From Larus michahellis (taxonomy: Eukaryota > Chordata > Aves > Charadriiformes > Laridae): a stretch of DNA of 64,000 nucleotides. Below the pieces are notes generated by a model, which saw only the letters and a program-made list of their open reading frames with translations, was not told the DNA's origin and did not search any database. Position numbers and translations under genes: made by a program. Positions 13,511 to 27,319 of the stretch are shown one piece after another. The stretch is taken from contig NC_133906.1 of the NCBI RefSeq assembly GCF_964199755.1, positions 12,462,001 through 12,526,000 on the forward strand, given 5' to 3'. Every line of letters starts with the position of its first letter. Position 1 is the stretch's first letter.

Positions 13511-15671
13511 ATATGCTAGAATGTGCTAAATAATTTTTGACAGTCCAGCACTGTCTAAAGCTGGAAGAGCTCTGTAAACACTTCCCAGGTGGTTCAAGCG
13601 GTTAAATCCCGAGCAGAGTTTCTTCCTGCATCCTTTCTGCTCCCCCAGCTCCATTTCATGGGTAAATGGACATGGGCAGGAATCACAGGTAGTGGCTTCC
13701 CGGTACCGCCAGCACTAAATCTCAAAATCGGGGAATGTTTTGCTTCAGTAAAGACTAAATAAAATCTGATAAAGGGGCTTAGATTTGGCAGCCCGGCACA
13801 GCACAGGCACACCTGACTGGGAATTCGCTAAGACGAGATGGTTTTAGTACCTCTTGGCTGCTGTTTGCTGTGATCTCTGGGGCAAAATAATCCTAATAGC
13901 TGCGCCTCACTTTCCCCTCCCATAAAATGGGCATAATAATAAAAATACATCTGGAAAGATGCAAAATTAGTGCCGCAGAGAGGATGTTTATAGAATTAAT
14001 GTTTTTAGTGATTTTTAGTGAGTCTCTGATGAAACCATTTTTCTCAAGCTTTTCTTTGGGAGGCAGCTAATTTACATGCAGTTAAATTGCTTCAAGTTTT
14101 GTTTGGCTTGCTGTGCTTTAAAAATCCTGAGCATTTTGGGATAATTTGTCAGCCATTAGTGATATTTTTGTCCTCACAGTCCTGCTTCGTGACTCAGGGT
14201 TGCACCAGCAGCCCCGTGGCGGAGCAGGACGCGTTCACAGCCGGCGACGAGCGCGCGGCTCCTCGTCCCGCGAAGCTCAGTGGACCTTTTCTCGTTAGTT
14301 TAAAATGGGCGTAGGAGCAGGTTTTTACGGTAACGCCACCAACCGCTTAGCAGTTCAGCTGCCCGTGCTCCACCACTGTGGGGGGTTTGCAGGGCAGGGT
14401 TTGTAATTTAATTTTTATGTTTCAGATGGGGAAGAAAAAAACAGTGTTTGGAGCAGGCCCCGAGCTGAATAATGCTGAGATGGAGCTACCAGGGTCTTTC
14501 TGCTGATGGTGGCCTGCACCCTCACCGGCAGCAGGAGAGGGCCCAGGGTGAAAAAGAGCACAGCAAGTCTCAGGTACTCCGTGCTTCCACCTCTGCCTCC
14601 GCTACCGACTCCCCACTTGGCTTTAAGCAAGTGATTTGGACCAAAGGGGCCCTGCTCCGGGTGCCCAGCACAGCACACCTGAAGCCGGAGGGGCCCTGAC
14701 CTCTTGGAGGGGTCGGTGGGGATAAATGTGACCCGCGTCAAGCTGTGGTGCTCCAGAGAGAGTGGTGACATCCTCACCCAGCGCCCGCTGTGCTTGGCAG
14801 GGTGTTCGCTGCAATAACTGGGTTTCAGAGGGATGCATTGCTATTCCGTGTCCGTCCTAGGTAGTGTTTAAGAAATAAATCTCAGAGTTCATATAGGCAT
14901 CAGTGCTCATTAACTGCGTGGGTCAGAGGATATGAGGTGCCCTCTGACAGTACTTTCCTTCAGATAAAAAAATACTTAAAAAAAAAAGTAATCCCATTTA
15001 CTTTGAGTTTGTCGTGGCTTTGCCTTCCAGCCACAATGTTCTTGAAGGCTTGGCTGGTGCCCCCCAGCTGGGCTGCACAAGGGGCTGTTTCAAGCTCACT
15101 GGTGGCTCCAAACACATCATTTGCCACCGAAGATGTGTGTGGGAATTATTGTTTCTACACTGAGTGTAGAGCTGAGAAGAAAATGCGTGTTGGATGCAAT
15201 GCTGCAAGGGTCTCCTGGAGTCGCCCTCTCGAGAGCAGTTTACAAAAGCCGGGTATCAATCAGCTCGCAGATAAACTGCCCTCTTGGTTCCCGGCTAAAT
15301 GAGTTTTGTCCTTCTCTTTGGAAGACCATGGCTTCAATGTTTGACAACATGGCGCAAATAATACACGGATTCCACAGTTAAATCTGTGCCAAGCGATTCA
15401 TGGGAGCAAGATGAATAGTTTTGGTGTCATTCACAAAGGTCTTGGCCCTGAGACACCCCTCGGGCCAAGGGGAAGCTCCTCTCCTCTTACACCGCTCTCC
15501 ACGGCTCTCCCGTAGCCCAGCCTCTGGCTCCTCCAGCTGAGGGGCTGCTCTCATCTCCCACTTATTATTTCTGATCCTGGTTTGCTCCCCATTTTGTAGT
15601 CCTCCACCTCGCATCTCCCTAAACGAATTTGCCTTTCCTCTGCCAAGCTCCCTCCCTCCAACACAACAAGC

Positions 15672-15725
15672 CAGGCTGGGAGATGCCTCCGGAGGTCATC
15701 TGGTCCAGCCTCCCGCTCACGGCAG
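15672..15725 (-). mobile_element. Old, diverged CR1 3' fragment
   Basis: The stretch CAGGCTGGGAGATGCCTCC, then GGAGGTCATCTGGTCCAGCC and TCCCGCTCACGGCAG, resembles the complement of the CR1 tail of the GATCTCCAGAGGTCC type with several substitutions. Octamers are not visible. It is short and diverged, hence the lower confidence. Confidence 0.6.
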
Positions 15726-18700
15726 ATGAATTTCCCCTCCGGTTTCGCACTCGCCTCCACGAACATCTGAGCTGCCGCTTTGTCATTCTCCTCCCAGCAA
15801 TACAAATATTGCTCTCAGCGACCAGGTGCCAGAAGTTGGGCTGTTCTTTAACATATACAGAGTTCTCTCTCAGGTTCAGAATGGACTTGTTTGAAATCAC
15901 ACTTAGGTCCTGCGTCCCCTAATTTGGAGGGACCAAATTGCAAATTCCAGGTATATTTTTCCTTTGTCAAAATTCTGGTAAGATGATGGAGTTTCACCCT
16001 CTTGTATTGTCGTGATTAAACAAGGAATGGGTGGATGAAGTAGGCAGTATTTTTCATGGCTGCTCTAAAAATGAGTGTGAAGTCGCTTTGAGATCTAGAG
16101 TCGGCTTTGGTTTGTAATCAGCACCCTTGAACCCAATCCCTGTGCCTCCCCAGATATGGAAATACTTTTGTTCAGATGTACATTTCTAATCTACATTTTT
16201 GATTTTTTAAATTCTCTTTTATTATTATTTCTTACGTGAAAAAGAATGTCTGGTTTGTCTTGAAATTCAACTTCTGTATTGTATCTTTGATCTAGGAGTG
16301 GGATATAGACTGATCGCGGCAGAGACAATGTGTGCTGTCAGGAATAAAAAGGGAGTATCCCAGAGCCCTCACTGGACAAAGAGCCTCCTCCTTCCCTGCA
16401 GCTCCCTGTGCCGGGGGTGGAAGAGGGACCAGGGAAGACACACAGGGATGATCACAAGGCATCTTCGTGGCTTCGATGCAGAATGCGTTATGTATCCCAT
16501 GGGCTTGTGTCTGGCCAGGTAATTCAGCTGCTTAATAGTACATGTTCCACAAATGGCTTTGAAAAGATTGTCTCCCAAAATTTTAGTCTAAACTGTCTGA
16601 TGAAGTGCTCACCAGAACAGCAGTGGTTCCATGCGGAATCCACGAGGACTAACCACGGTGTCACCCACAGCCGAGGACGGGGTCCCCTGTGGTCACCCCA
16701 AAGGGAGGGTGTGAGGCTGGGGGGAGACGGAGGGACGTGCAGCTCCTCCTGGGACGGGGACCGTCCCCTCTCCATGGGCACGTGCACGCGAGTGGCTTGG
16801 TCCAGGTCACACAGACGATGCCAAATGCCTTTTTTGTCTTTGGTTGATTTTTATTTATCAATAAAACAATACTACAAAACATGGGAAACATCTGCATTAA
16901 ATACAGATCTGCTGTTACTTTGCCAGTTTTTAACCTGCTGTATTTACAGAGTTCTCCCCAACAGACTTGGGCAGAGGAGCCCGAGGGGTGGTCGCTGCCA
17001 GTTGGGGGACGGGCAGCGCCAGCTCCTGGGCGCTCCGCAGCGGCAACGGGAGCGAAAAGTCGAGCAAGAAGCGCGTACCTGCTGCTTTGTGCTCTCGCAT
17101 GAGACAATCTCCTTGTCTCAGTTCCCTGCAGTAGGTTTCCTCTGTGCCCTGCCCTCGGCACCGCGCGGAGAGGCGGCTGCTGCGAGCTGGAGGGTGCCCA
17201 GGTCTGCGTCCCCAGCGCCGCCGTCCCACCCGAGCCCTGCCTGACAGTGGGAGGGATCTTCCTTCTCCACCGGGTACCACCGAGCTGCTCATTTGCTCTG
17301 GTTTTGGGGCACAGTAATAATTTATTCCCGTTTCTCTGAAGCCCATGGATGACTCGCAGGGTCCACACCTCACCCTGCCTGAACATCGCGTCTTGCGGGA
17401 ACGGCTGAGACGAGCGAGCAGGAAGGGTGACACAGGTACCACCGGCACCTTTCCCACCCCAGACCTTCTCCTCCCTGTACTGAGTGCTGGGACAGCTTGT
17501 CCTTTGCGGGGGTTACATCAGTGGAGAGGTGTCCTCTCCTCTGACAAGGGTTTGAAGAAGGGATGAGTTCGGGCCATTCTTCCCACCAGCACTTACCTGG
17601 GTACAGCAACAGCCCCTGCAGGGACAGGGCAAGCCCAGGCCTGGGCTGGTGCTGCTCGCGCTGGTCGCAGGACAGAACGACTGTAACCCAGCCAGCGAGA
17701 AAAAGAAATATACATACATATATTCCTCTATTTAAGCTCCTTTAATTATATAGTTGTAAGGCAGATTAAAATTATATTCTGATGTCACCTGGTAGCAAAA
17801 GGAATCTCGCCTACTTTCCATGCACATCATACAGTGCTGCGCAGGGAAGGCAATTAAATCCTCGGTAATTATCGTACAGGTAGTCTAACCTGAACATCCG
17901 CTGCTCTTTCACACCTGCCCTGACATGAAAAGAAGACAAGGCGGTACTCAGAAGTGCTAGGAATAGCAAAATTCAGCTCTCTGCCCTAGAAAACCTGTGG
18001 GAAGCTGCAGAGCGGGGCCCCTGCGGGGAGCAGACCAGGCACCGCCACCCCAGCGCCCTCGGGTGCTGCCGACGTGTCTCCTCCTTCGCGAGGGGAAGGT
18101 CCGAGGGGGGAGAGCGAGCCCAGCCGGGGCACCGGGAGGTGTCGGGAGCCTGGGCTGAGTCCTGACCAACGCCCCCAACTGCATCCTCTGCACCCTCCCC
18201 CCTGCGGGAATTTGTCTTCACCCCAGCGGTCGGTAAAGAAGAACAAAGTTGGGTGGTTGTTTTTCTTTTTTCTCTCCACATGAAAGGGAATGAGGACAAT
18301 AATATATTCCGTAAAAGTTTAGCTTTTCTTCAGATTTATTACGCGGGAGCTGGCCAGAGCCTTGCCAATTGGCACTTGGCTGAGCAGCACAGTGTGCGCT
18401 GGGCGCCGTCGCCTCGCACCTCGTACCCGAGGCCTGCGGCCACCACACCGCTGGAGCTGAGGCACGTTCAGAGCGCTCGGCTTCTCAAGGACTACCCCCG
18501 CCATCGCCTAAGACATAGTGAGGTATTATCGTAATTAAATAAAGTTGAAAGGAGCACAAGAGCAGGAACGGCGCTACTGCTCCGCTTGCGGTCTCTTGAG
18601 CCACCAAAGGAAAGCAAATCATTTTTACACAGCAAAATCCAATCTTAAATTGATTTCTTTCATTTTGCCTTTATTTGTCTGCCCGGGCAACGGAAATAGT

Positions 18701-21357
18701 CTAGGAGATCTAACTGCACCTCCCAAAAACTCAGGAGGTCTTAAAGGACTTTTTTCCTGGGACAAACGTGAATGTTCATCCTCGGGTGCCTCAGAGGGGA
18801 CGCGCTGCCACCTGAGAGCCACCTCTGCCAGGTGTCCGCGTCCCCCACACCCTACCCACAGCACGGCTTAAATCAGCACGTGCCAACAAGAAGAGCCGCT
18901 TAAAAGATTTTCAGCAAATTACGCTGTTTTGAAAAAGCCACGGTGTGTTACGAAGGCAAACAGATGTTGGAAGAAGCGGGGTTGTCGTTTCATTAACAGA
19001 CGCTGAGGTTGGTGAGCAGCGGCTGCGCTCGCCGGGGCTCGCACCCAGCCCCCCCCCGGGGTCACTGCCGCGGTGCTGAGGCAGGGGGCCGGGACGGGGA
19101 ACAGATTATGAGATTAGTCAGGGAATCTCTGGGAACTGAGATTACTGGGAATGAGATTACTCAGGAATGCACGGCGAGTCTGGGAAACAGGCCTGGATGG
19201 AAAAAAAAAAAAATATGTGTGGAAGGGCGACATGGCAAAATGTGCAAAAATGCACATATTGCCATTCTAAAAGTGACGACTTTCAACTTTTGTTCTCAGA
19301 AGGTCTTACTTTTCCATTCAAAACTGACCTAATTCAAACAAAAAAAAGAGCAAAAATGAGTGTAATAAATCATTATTAATTTCTTCTTTGTTTGAAGTGA
19401 AACATTTCTTTCATTTCAGGTTAGACAAAATTATATTTGTCGTTTCACATTTAAAAAAAAAAAAAGGAAAGAAAAACTTCAATTTTTTTCTTTATTCCAA
19501 ACTGTCATTTAAAAAATAATAATTGGTCAGTAATGTCAAAATCCATTAGTCACAAAGATCTCGTCCACACACAAGTGCAGCAGCTCCACACCCAGCTGTT
19601 TGCAGTTACTGGTTCGTTACCGGCACCGAACACCTACAATAACTTAAATATATACCATTAGGATAAAAAAGCCAGCGCAGAGAGGTAACCTGCGACATTT
19701 CCGATAAAAAGCTGGCGACAGCAGCATCGCTACCGGTTCTATTCGCATGAAGAGGACACGCTGCCCTGTGAACTGGTGTTCGTGGTCCCCGCCGGGCTGC
19801 AGTGCCCGGGCTGGCCCTGGCCCCTCCAGCCCCAGAGGGGACGATGCTGCTGCTCACACGAGCAGCCCGCGGGGGGCCCCGGGCCCCCAGTGCCACCCGG
19901 CAGAAACTGGGTTACAGACCAGTGGGGTTGTTTAGAAACAGCAGCAGAACCGGCTCCTCATTCCATCCTTGCCCTCTCTGCCCACCCCCTTGGCTCCGGA
20001 CGAGGGGTCACTAAGGTGGGAGAAGCTCACCCCAGAGCTGTGGCGGCAGTTCAGGGACCACAAGGGCCCCCGCCACGGGCTCTGTAGGCGTTGGCCGGCT
20101 GCCACCAGATGCAGGAGGCGGGTGTCTCCTGCAGAGTCACCTGCTGGGGATGGGAAGGGCGTTATTCCCCTGGCCGGCGGTCCTTCCTGCGCCGGCCGTT
20201 TGCAGGCTGCGCCGGGGCGAGCGGTGCAGCAGGCTGTGGCTGCCGTGCGGCGAGCATCGCCCCAAGCCGTCTGAGGAGATGTAACTCCCAGAAACGCTGT
20301 GCCTTCCATATGCTTGTGCAGACACTGCAACATCCAAATCCCTGCTCTGGTGAAGCACCATATGTGGGGAGCTCTGCAAAGACGGGGTCTGTCACCTTCT
20401 CCCAGGAAGGGGCCACTGGAAAGGGTTTCCTCTGAAGAACGTCCAAGTACCACAGATTAAAAATAATAATTAAAAAAAAAAAATCATCCCAGGATGCTCA
20501 GCCCCACAAGTGAGCGATTGCCTGGTTCTCTGGCTCTTTCAGACGCCGCCTGCCTGCAGCGATGCCTCCCGATTCGCGTGGTGCCGGTGTGTGCGCGGCT
20601 GGCAGAGCGATGGGAGGCACCGAGCCCTGATTACCCCCCGACAGCTGTGCCGAAGGGAAGGAGATACGTCAATAAACCCAAATGATGAGTCTGTCATTCC
20701 AAGAGCAGCGCTGCTGGGGGGAGGGTTGCGAACGGCCCCCTCCCGCCCCCGCAGCCCTGCTCTCTCTCGCTCTCTCTCGGCCGCAGCTACTGGAGGAACC
20801 TAAAGCTTTGGTGGCTGGAAACCATCTGCCGACCCTGGGACCTGCCTGGGATGGACGAGGTGGGGACCAGCGCCAGGAAAGGCCACAGCTCTCTGTCCAG
20901 AAGAGATATCCTGCCTTTCCCTCTGTATCCTTCTCCTCCTGCCATGCTCTGCCTTTTCTCCATTGGTAACTCGGCCACAGGCTGTACTGAAGGCGTTCCT
21001 CACCAAGGCATCTTTAAAATGACAGAGGATAAAAGTATTTCAAAGTATTCTTGGCAATACTCTAGCAGGTAACCCCTGATGCAATGATGGCTCGTCCAGA
21101 AGTATTGCTGCTGGTGACAGTACTTTCAAATCATGGCATCAGAAAAATCTCTGTTCAAGACAGGGAGGCAGGAGAATCTCACCCTGCGACCACTGAACTA
21201 TTATTTCCAGCCCGACCCAGACATAAATGAGGAAAAACCCAACCCCACCACCTTCAAGGGAGAATAATCCCCAGCCTGGAGGGAAGCGGTTAAGATGAAC
21301 CGATGCTAAATCACAGCGGCAGGGAAAGCATGTGTGCATCTATCTATAGATTTCTCT

Positions 21358-21382
21358 GTGTGTGTATATATATATATATATC
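21358..21382. repeat. GT/AT microsatellite
   Basis: A short run of TGTGTG followed by (TA)n. Confidence 0.9.
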
Positions 21383-22319
21383 TGACAGTTGAAGGATACC
21401 AACTTATTTATTCTTGTCTGTGCTCTTACAGTGTATATGCACTGATTTATTTGAATGGCAAGACACAAATTAGCTGCAGTTTTCAGCCGCCCAATGCCAC
21501 AACACCGATAGCTGTACTTTTCACCAGCGTATTGTATGACACCTAACCCGCACACGGAAACGATTAATATGGAGTGGCTCCCTGCATTTATCATCATCCT
21601 AAACAAAAGGTCATCTCTTCCGCCAGCAGTGACGCCGGAGCAGAAGGCAATACAACACCTTCACTTACCGCCTCCGAGCCTCTATAAATAGCCATTTTTT
21701 AGCAGTTGGCCCACAGCGACCTGGCAGGTGCCGTTGCGTGAATGACTCCACGCAGGTCACAGCTGTGACTTGTTTGGTTTTTTCCAAGATGTCTCGCTTT
21801 CTTTCGTAGTGTTAATTGTACCAGGGAAATACAGCAGGCTAAAAGCTACATGATCTTTTTTTTTTTTTTTTTACATACCACAGTAGAAACAGTTACCGAG
21901 TTATATTTGTCAGAGTCACAGTAGTTGATGCATATTTGCTATTCACAGACTGCAGAATATTGCCAATAACCTCACTGGTGGGGACTGACAACACGGAGAT
22001 ACATGCATTCATGTGAGACCATAATCAATGATGTCTATACTGTATTAAGCACATTCATTTTTTTTTAAACACCTTCCAGTAAAATCGATTCCTTTAAATT
22101 TGTAGTTAAAACTTTTTTTTTTTTTTCCACAATTACGCACAAAATAACCTGTAAACAATTTGACATTACACTTATGTACAAGTGAACCACGTTGGAAAGT
22201 AGAGAGGTAATTCAGTGGGTGCCACTTAATCTACATCAATGTGCAACAGCCTGACTCAGCCTCAGCGAAGTCATTAAGTGCTTGTATGAGGTCCGAAAAT
22301 GTACCATGAGCAAGGCCCC

Positions 22320-22568
22320 GAGTAGAGCGCGACATCACCAGACACCCCCCCCTCTAAATCCTGTGTTGGCCGGGAAAGCACTGCGCTCGCAGCACTGGCT
22401 CCTCCACCGCGGCTGCGTCTCCATCAACCGAAACGCCGGCGCGGGCCGCGTCCTGCCAACAGGGGAAGGGGCCATTCCGCCCCCCCCACAGCCCAGCGCC
22501 CGCTGCCGGGGCAGCACGGCCCGAGGGGACGCGCAGGGACGTCGGGGATCGCACACCCCCCCACACTG
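22320..22568. promoter_or_regulatory. Short CpG-island-like segment
   Basis: About 26 CpGs in about 240 bp by eye, including CGGCGCGGGCCGCG, set between AT-rich stretches with T homopolymers. No gene is recognised. It lies about 5.3 kb beyond the KCTD16 stop codon. Confidence 0.4.
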
Positions 22569-25082
22569 AAGTCCAACAATTCTCGTTCAACCAGCTGGGC
22601 CCTGCCGACCTTCTGCCTCACCTTGGTAAGTTTTGTCTGTTCAATTCTGAATTCTGCTTTTTCGTGTTTGCTTTATCATTGCTATAGTTTAAAATCTGTA
22701 ATATCATACTTATAAACGGATTTATTTTTTTTTTTAGCTAAGTGATATCGATGCCAAGAAAAATAAAGAATGTCTTTTTATAATATAAATAATTTAAAAG
22801 TGCTTTTTTTGTTCTTTTACTATTAATCTACAAAACCCCGTTGGGGCATAAACTATCCATAAGACTGGACAATTATTTTGTACCATGATATACATGGGGC
22901 CGTATGCATAAAGTACTCTGGAAGTCAAGTCCACGTGCAGACTCGCAGTGGTGGAAAGGGCTTCAGGGCAGGGTGAGAAGTTGGAAAGTTTCCTCCAGCC
23001 TTTGTCGGGCCAGGAGAGGGGTGTGAGATACGGCTGAAGGTCGTGGTTACATTGTGGTCATTGCCAATGAAAATCAACCTTGTTTTCTCATTTTTCTTGT
23101 CCCTGCTTACTGCAGGAGGGTTGGACTAGATGACCTTTATAGGTCCCTTCCAACCCAACACATTCTATGATTCTCCTTCAGCCCACAGCTTTGCAAATAA
23201 AATTAATACATGGACTCACATAAGCAGAATTAAAACCCCAAAACATGTTCTCCAGAGTGCTGTGACACCTCTCTACAGTGTACACAGATGATTTAGGGAA
23301 AAAATAAAATTATTTGGTTCCCATGGGTCTATGTAAACCCATGTGTTCTCCCTTTGCCCCCGCCCGCCCCGGCCCTGATGCTGTGAGTCCTGCTCAGGCG
23401 TCTGTCTAGAGGGTTTGGGCGGGTAACAAAGCCCTTGGAAAAACTGGTGTTTCTGACTGGGAAAGGCGTCTGCAGGCGCGGGGCGCCCAGGGCAGCGGGG
23501 ATGTGCGTGGCCATCATGGGAGATGAGCCCAGATGAGCCAAGCCCAGGCGCCAGCAGCGCTCGCGGCCAGGACAGTGCCCGTGGCACCATGTGGCCATGG
23601 GGACAGCAGCGTCACCCACCCGCAGGGCACTCATCCCGCCGTGCCCTTGTGCGGGGGTGTGGGTGCCTACTTGCTCCTCCAGCCCGGCGTCCTACACAAA
23701 GCTTAAGCAAGACGACGGAACAGCCCACGATAATTAGAGCCTGGCTATGCAAGACCATCACCAGACAGCCAGGCCTGTCCACCACGCACACAAGCGATGA
23801 ACACTGCGAGCAATGTAAGTGGATGTGAATTTTATTACAGCTTAACGGTCTTCTCTCTCCTCACTGACGAGAGTGCCCATTTTTCTTGAGAAAAGCTGTG
23901 TTGGTAGAGTCTCAGCCCCACTGAAGTCAATGTAATTTTTCAAATTAGTTTCAATAGAACTTATATTCGGTATTTGTTATGCGTGGAAAGTAGCTCAAAG
24001 CCCAGTTTGCTCCCCAGATACTTTAGAAAGAATAAGGTACTCTGTTAGCTGAGTTTCATTTTGGCTTGCTACTGATTAAGTGACCAAAAATGTCCTAGGG
24101 ATAGACACGGCTTCTTTCACTGAAACAAAGCAGAATTGAGATGAATATTTTTAGAGCTCAAAACCCAGCTACCTTTTTAGACAACTCTGTTATTCCAATT
24201 TCATTTTCCCCCACCGCATTGCATCCGTCTCCCCCCTCGCCTCATTCCAGTGGAGAGCCGTGGGGACTGCAGCCCCCACCCCAAGCAGCACCGGGGGGAG
24301 CCCGGCAGGAAGAAGGTGCCCGATGCGCCAAGCACCGACCGCATCCCCTGCGTCTGCCAAGCTGAGGGCTCGGGTCAAGGTACCGCTTTGGCACCCGCCT
24401 ATTGCAGGAACTTCTCCTGCACCTTCTAACAGAGAGCGGTGCCGCATCCCGCAGACGGAGGAGAACAACCTCGCTAAAAAGGTGTAAGTCTATGCCCTTC
24501 ATCCCAAGGTGCATGTATGTATCTAGCTAGCTATATATGTGTATATGTACTTGGATATATGTCTATATGTCTAGGTATGTGTGCATGACAGTATTTTTTA
24601 TGTACGTGTACATGACACTATTTTTGGGAAGAGATCTTCCAGAGTTAATACATCACCCTCCTGTGCTAAGAAAAACCCCCATGTCCATGCCCGTTGGCGG
24701 AGGACACCACCAGCAGGAGAAGGTTTGGTTGCTCTTTCCTGACGCGCTGCCGCCCACATGGGAACTGCAGGGCCATGGCGGAGCAGCGTTTTTAATTTCC
24801 CCGGTGCCTGTCTCTACCCGGCCACGGTTTCTCCACACCATTGCTTGGTGTCCCCATCCTCTGCCCACCCCCAGCCCCAGCGGCACAGCTAGCTCCAGGG
24901 TCTTGTGCCTGGTGGTGGCCCTTTGGCCGCTGATGGTGGCTGAACAAGGTGCCCAAAGTGTGGCTCTTTGGTGGGGTGGGGTTCTTGCCATGGGGTATTG
25001 GCGGTCCGGAGAAAAGCAGTGAGGCAGGGAGGGAGAGAAGGGGACCTCTGAGCAGCAGTAATGGATGCATAGAGGTCCCCTT
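22569..25082. other. Intergenic DNA, nothing recognised apart from a short CR1
   Basis: An AT-rich block (22620-22900) is followed by mixed sequence with the 70-bp CR1 tail at 23106. A T/A-rich dinucleotide-like stretch lies at 24510-24610. No gene is recognised. Confidence 0.45.
23106..23175 (+). mobile_element. Very short CR1 3' end
   Basis: About 70 bp matching the extreme CR1 3' end: GGAGGGTTGGACTAGATGACC, then AGGTCCCTTCCAACCC and ATTCTATGATTCT. The body is missing, so this is a heavily 5'-truncated copy. Confidence 0.85.
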
Positions 25083-25235
25083 CTCATCCCTGGAGGTGTC
25101 CAAGGCCTGGTTGGACGGGGCTTGGAGCAAGCTGGTCTAGAGGGAGATGTCCCTGCCCATGGCAGGGGGGTTGGAACTAGATGATCTTTAAGGTCCCTTC
25201 CAACCCAAACCACTCTATGATTCCATGATTCTATG
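25083..25235 (+). mobile_element. CR1 LINE 3'-end fragment
   Basis: It starts within CATCCCTGGAGGTGTCCAAG, passes the GGACGGGGCTTGGAGCAA block and the palindrome-like CCCTGCCCATGGCAGGGGGG, and ends in CTAGATGATCTTTAAGGTCC with ATGATTCCATGATTCTATG octamers. It lies about 340 bp beyond the candidate KCTD16 poly(A) signal and is antisense to that gene. Confidence 0.93.
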
Positions 25236-25572
25236 CTGCGCAGCATCCAGCATTTTGGGTATCCCCCCATTGGGGAGGGCTGCAGCAGAGGCCACTCCAC
25301 CTCCAGCCCATCAGTCTGAACAGCAAAAAGCCCCGAAGCACAGCCCCCAACGCCCTTGTACACCAAACCACCCTGTAAAACGACTGCAACACGAAGTTAG
25401 ATCAGAACCGAGTCCCTGCAGGAAGGCAGCAGAAGGTGCATCCGGACACACCGACACACGGGTGTGCACCCACACGCCGGGCGCCTGCCCCCCTCCCGCT
25501 CCCCCCCAAACAGCACAGGAGTTGTGTTTCCTGGCAGGTTTGGTCTGCCTGTGATTAGTGAAGTTTAAGACC

Positions 25573-25578
25573 TTTATT
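25573..25578 (-). terminator. KCTD16: Candidate KCTD16 polyadenylation signal (AATAAA)
   Basis: The plus strand reads TTTATT, so the minus strand reads AATAAA. By eye it is the first canonical hexamer after the KCTD16 stop, about 2.3 kb downstream. Beyond it on the minus strand (about 25450-25520) lies a G/T-rich stretch rich in TGTG, the kind of downstream element cleavage factors use. No transcript evidence is available. Confidence 0.3.
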
Positions 25579-25723
25579 TCTGTAGCACTGGAAAGTAATA
25601 ACCATTTCATCTAAAACTGAAGACATGAAGGCCACATAAATCAAGCCCATTCGGGCGCATTTCATTTGGTCTAATTTTTCTACAGTTATTAATCATCGTG
25701 CAATCCTGAACGTCAGTCTGGGA

Positions 25724-25755
25724 ACACACACACGAACACACACACACACACACAT
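25724..25755. repeat. CA microsatellite
   Basis: An (AC)n run interrupted once by ACGAAC. It would be a TG repeat in the presumed KCTD16 3'UTR. Confidence 0.9.
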
Positions 25756-26804
25756 ATCCAGCGCCTCTTCCTCCGCTCTGTCACACATTTTATAGCCCAA
25801 ATATTTTTGATATTAAAAAGAGACAGGGAATGATCTGGAGTGGTGGAAAGGACAAGGTTTTAGCTGCGGTTTTCTGCCAAGGAAAAGGGATGACCCATCC
25901 CAAAGTGCGTACTCAGCTGGGAATTCCCAGGGAGAGCCCTGTCTGTTCCCCAGTTTTGTTTGCTTAGTGCCAGAGTGGGGGGGAAAGATGCAGGAAATGG
26001 TGAGTAGGAAAAGAAAAATTTTCTAAATTAACCAACAAATAACTAAGAGCAGCCAAATCTGTGGATCTTGTGCAAAACATTGTTTTCCATGTGAAAACGT
26101 GCCTTTTGAGCAGGTAAGGGGAGGGCTGCACAACTACCACGCCTGAGCTCGAGGGTGAGAGAACGTCTTCAAACCCAAATTGGTTCCAGAGCCTGATCCC
26201 AAGAAGTGCTGAGTTTTCTCACCAAGCCCAGCATCTCCCAGGTCAGACCCTCTGTTTCACTGTCCTCACTCCACATAGCACCCTAACTAACTCACGCGTA
26301 AAACCTCAGCAGAGATGATGCCAAGCGGCCGCATCCAAGCCCTGTTCTCCAAAGACTGGGAGATGTATTGCTGGGAGGGTGTTTCCCCCTCCCCACAGCC
26401 AGCTCGTGCTTATTGATCACTCTGGACAGGTATTGCTTCCTTTTTTGCTGGTAAAATTTGCATCCTCGTCAATAAACACCCGCGTAACATCTGCAGCAGA
26501 GCGATGGGTACGAATGCCTGCCCGCGTGCTCCTGCAGACCTTGTAGTTCTTCTGGCAGAACAGAAACGCCAGAGCCGGGTGTGTGGGCGCAACGGAGCCC
26601 CGCAAGCACAGAGACACCGCCCCGCTGAAACCGCGTGAACGTCAACAGAAATAATCCGCGCATGCCTGACACCACCTCCCATGGCAGTCTCTGCAATCAA
26701 AGAGGGGAAAAGAAGCCCTGGAACCTGCAGGATGCTAAAGAAGTCAGGATCAAAGCGCTTTGTGTTACCAGCACTATCATTTCCCATATCATTTTTATAT
26801 AGAC

Positions 26805-26863
26805 ATATATATATGTGTGTGTGTGTATGTATGTGTGTGTGTATATATATATATGTATATATA
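26805..26863. repeat. AT/GT compound microsatellite
   Basis: Alternating (AT)n, (GT)n, GTAT, (GT)n and (AT)n blocks over about 59 bp, about 1 kb beyond the KCTD16 stop codon. Confidence 0.95.
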
Positions 26864-27319
26864 ATCTCCTCCTTGAGCCTGCAGGAACCCGCCATCCTCA
26901 CCCTCACCGCCACTTGACACCACAACCACCACACTCGGCCCCGGCAGAATTCCTACAGCTTTCCAACTGGGATCATCACGCGTTTAACCCACTGGCAGTG
27001 GAGAGCCTCAAGAAACACAAGAGGCGTGGGGAGGACACAGGGGGAACAAGATCATCAAAAACCAAACGGGATCTTTTGCTGAGGGCAACAAAGACCCACA
27101 CACCGCTCCCTGCTCTCCACGGAAATGCATTTGCAGTGTCTGGGAGGCGGGGTGGGGGGGAAAGAGAGGGAGAGGGAGCAGGAGAGAGACAGCGAGATGG
27201 GGCTTCTGCTGTGCAGCCCTCAAAGACCTGAAGAAGAAATGGAACATCCACAGACTGCTAAAAAATGCTCTTTTCTGAGAAAGTGCAGTTATAAGGAGAG
27301 AGCCAGAAAATCTTTAAGC

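Larger units (their letters stand above)
13511..22319. other. Intergenic DNA, nothing recognised apart from an old CR1
   Basis: GC-rich blocks (14200-14800, 16650-17650, 18000-18500 and 19740-20300) alternate with AT-rich blocks (15940-16300 and 19200-19560). The only repeats I support are the diverged CR1 at 15672 and the GT/AT run at 21358. The 278-codon frame at 16408-17244 has no recognisable domain. Confidence 0.45.

Noticed and set aside
16408..17244. 278-codon plus-strand open frame
   Set aside because: Crosses a GC boundary with an abrupt change of residue composition and shows no domain or motif.
24653..25366. 237-codon minus-strand frame
   Set aside because: It overlaps a CR1 end and otherwise reads as random Pro/Arg/Ser-rich translation.
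26410..26934. 174-codon minus-strand frame with an Ile/Tyr/His-Thr run
   Set aside because: The run is a translated AT/GT microsatellite, and the rest shows no similarity to any family I know.
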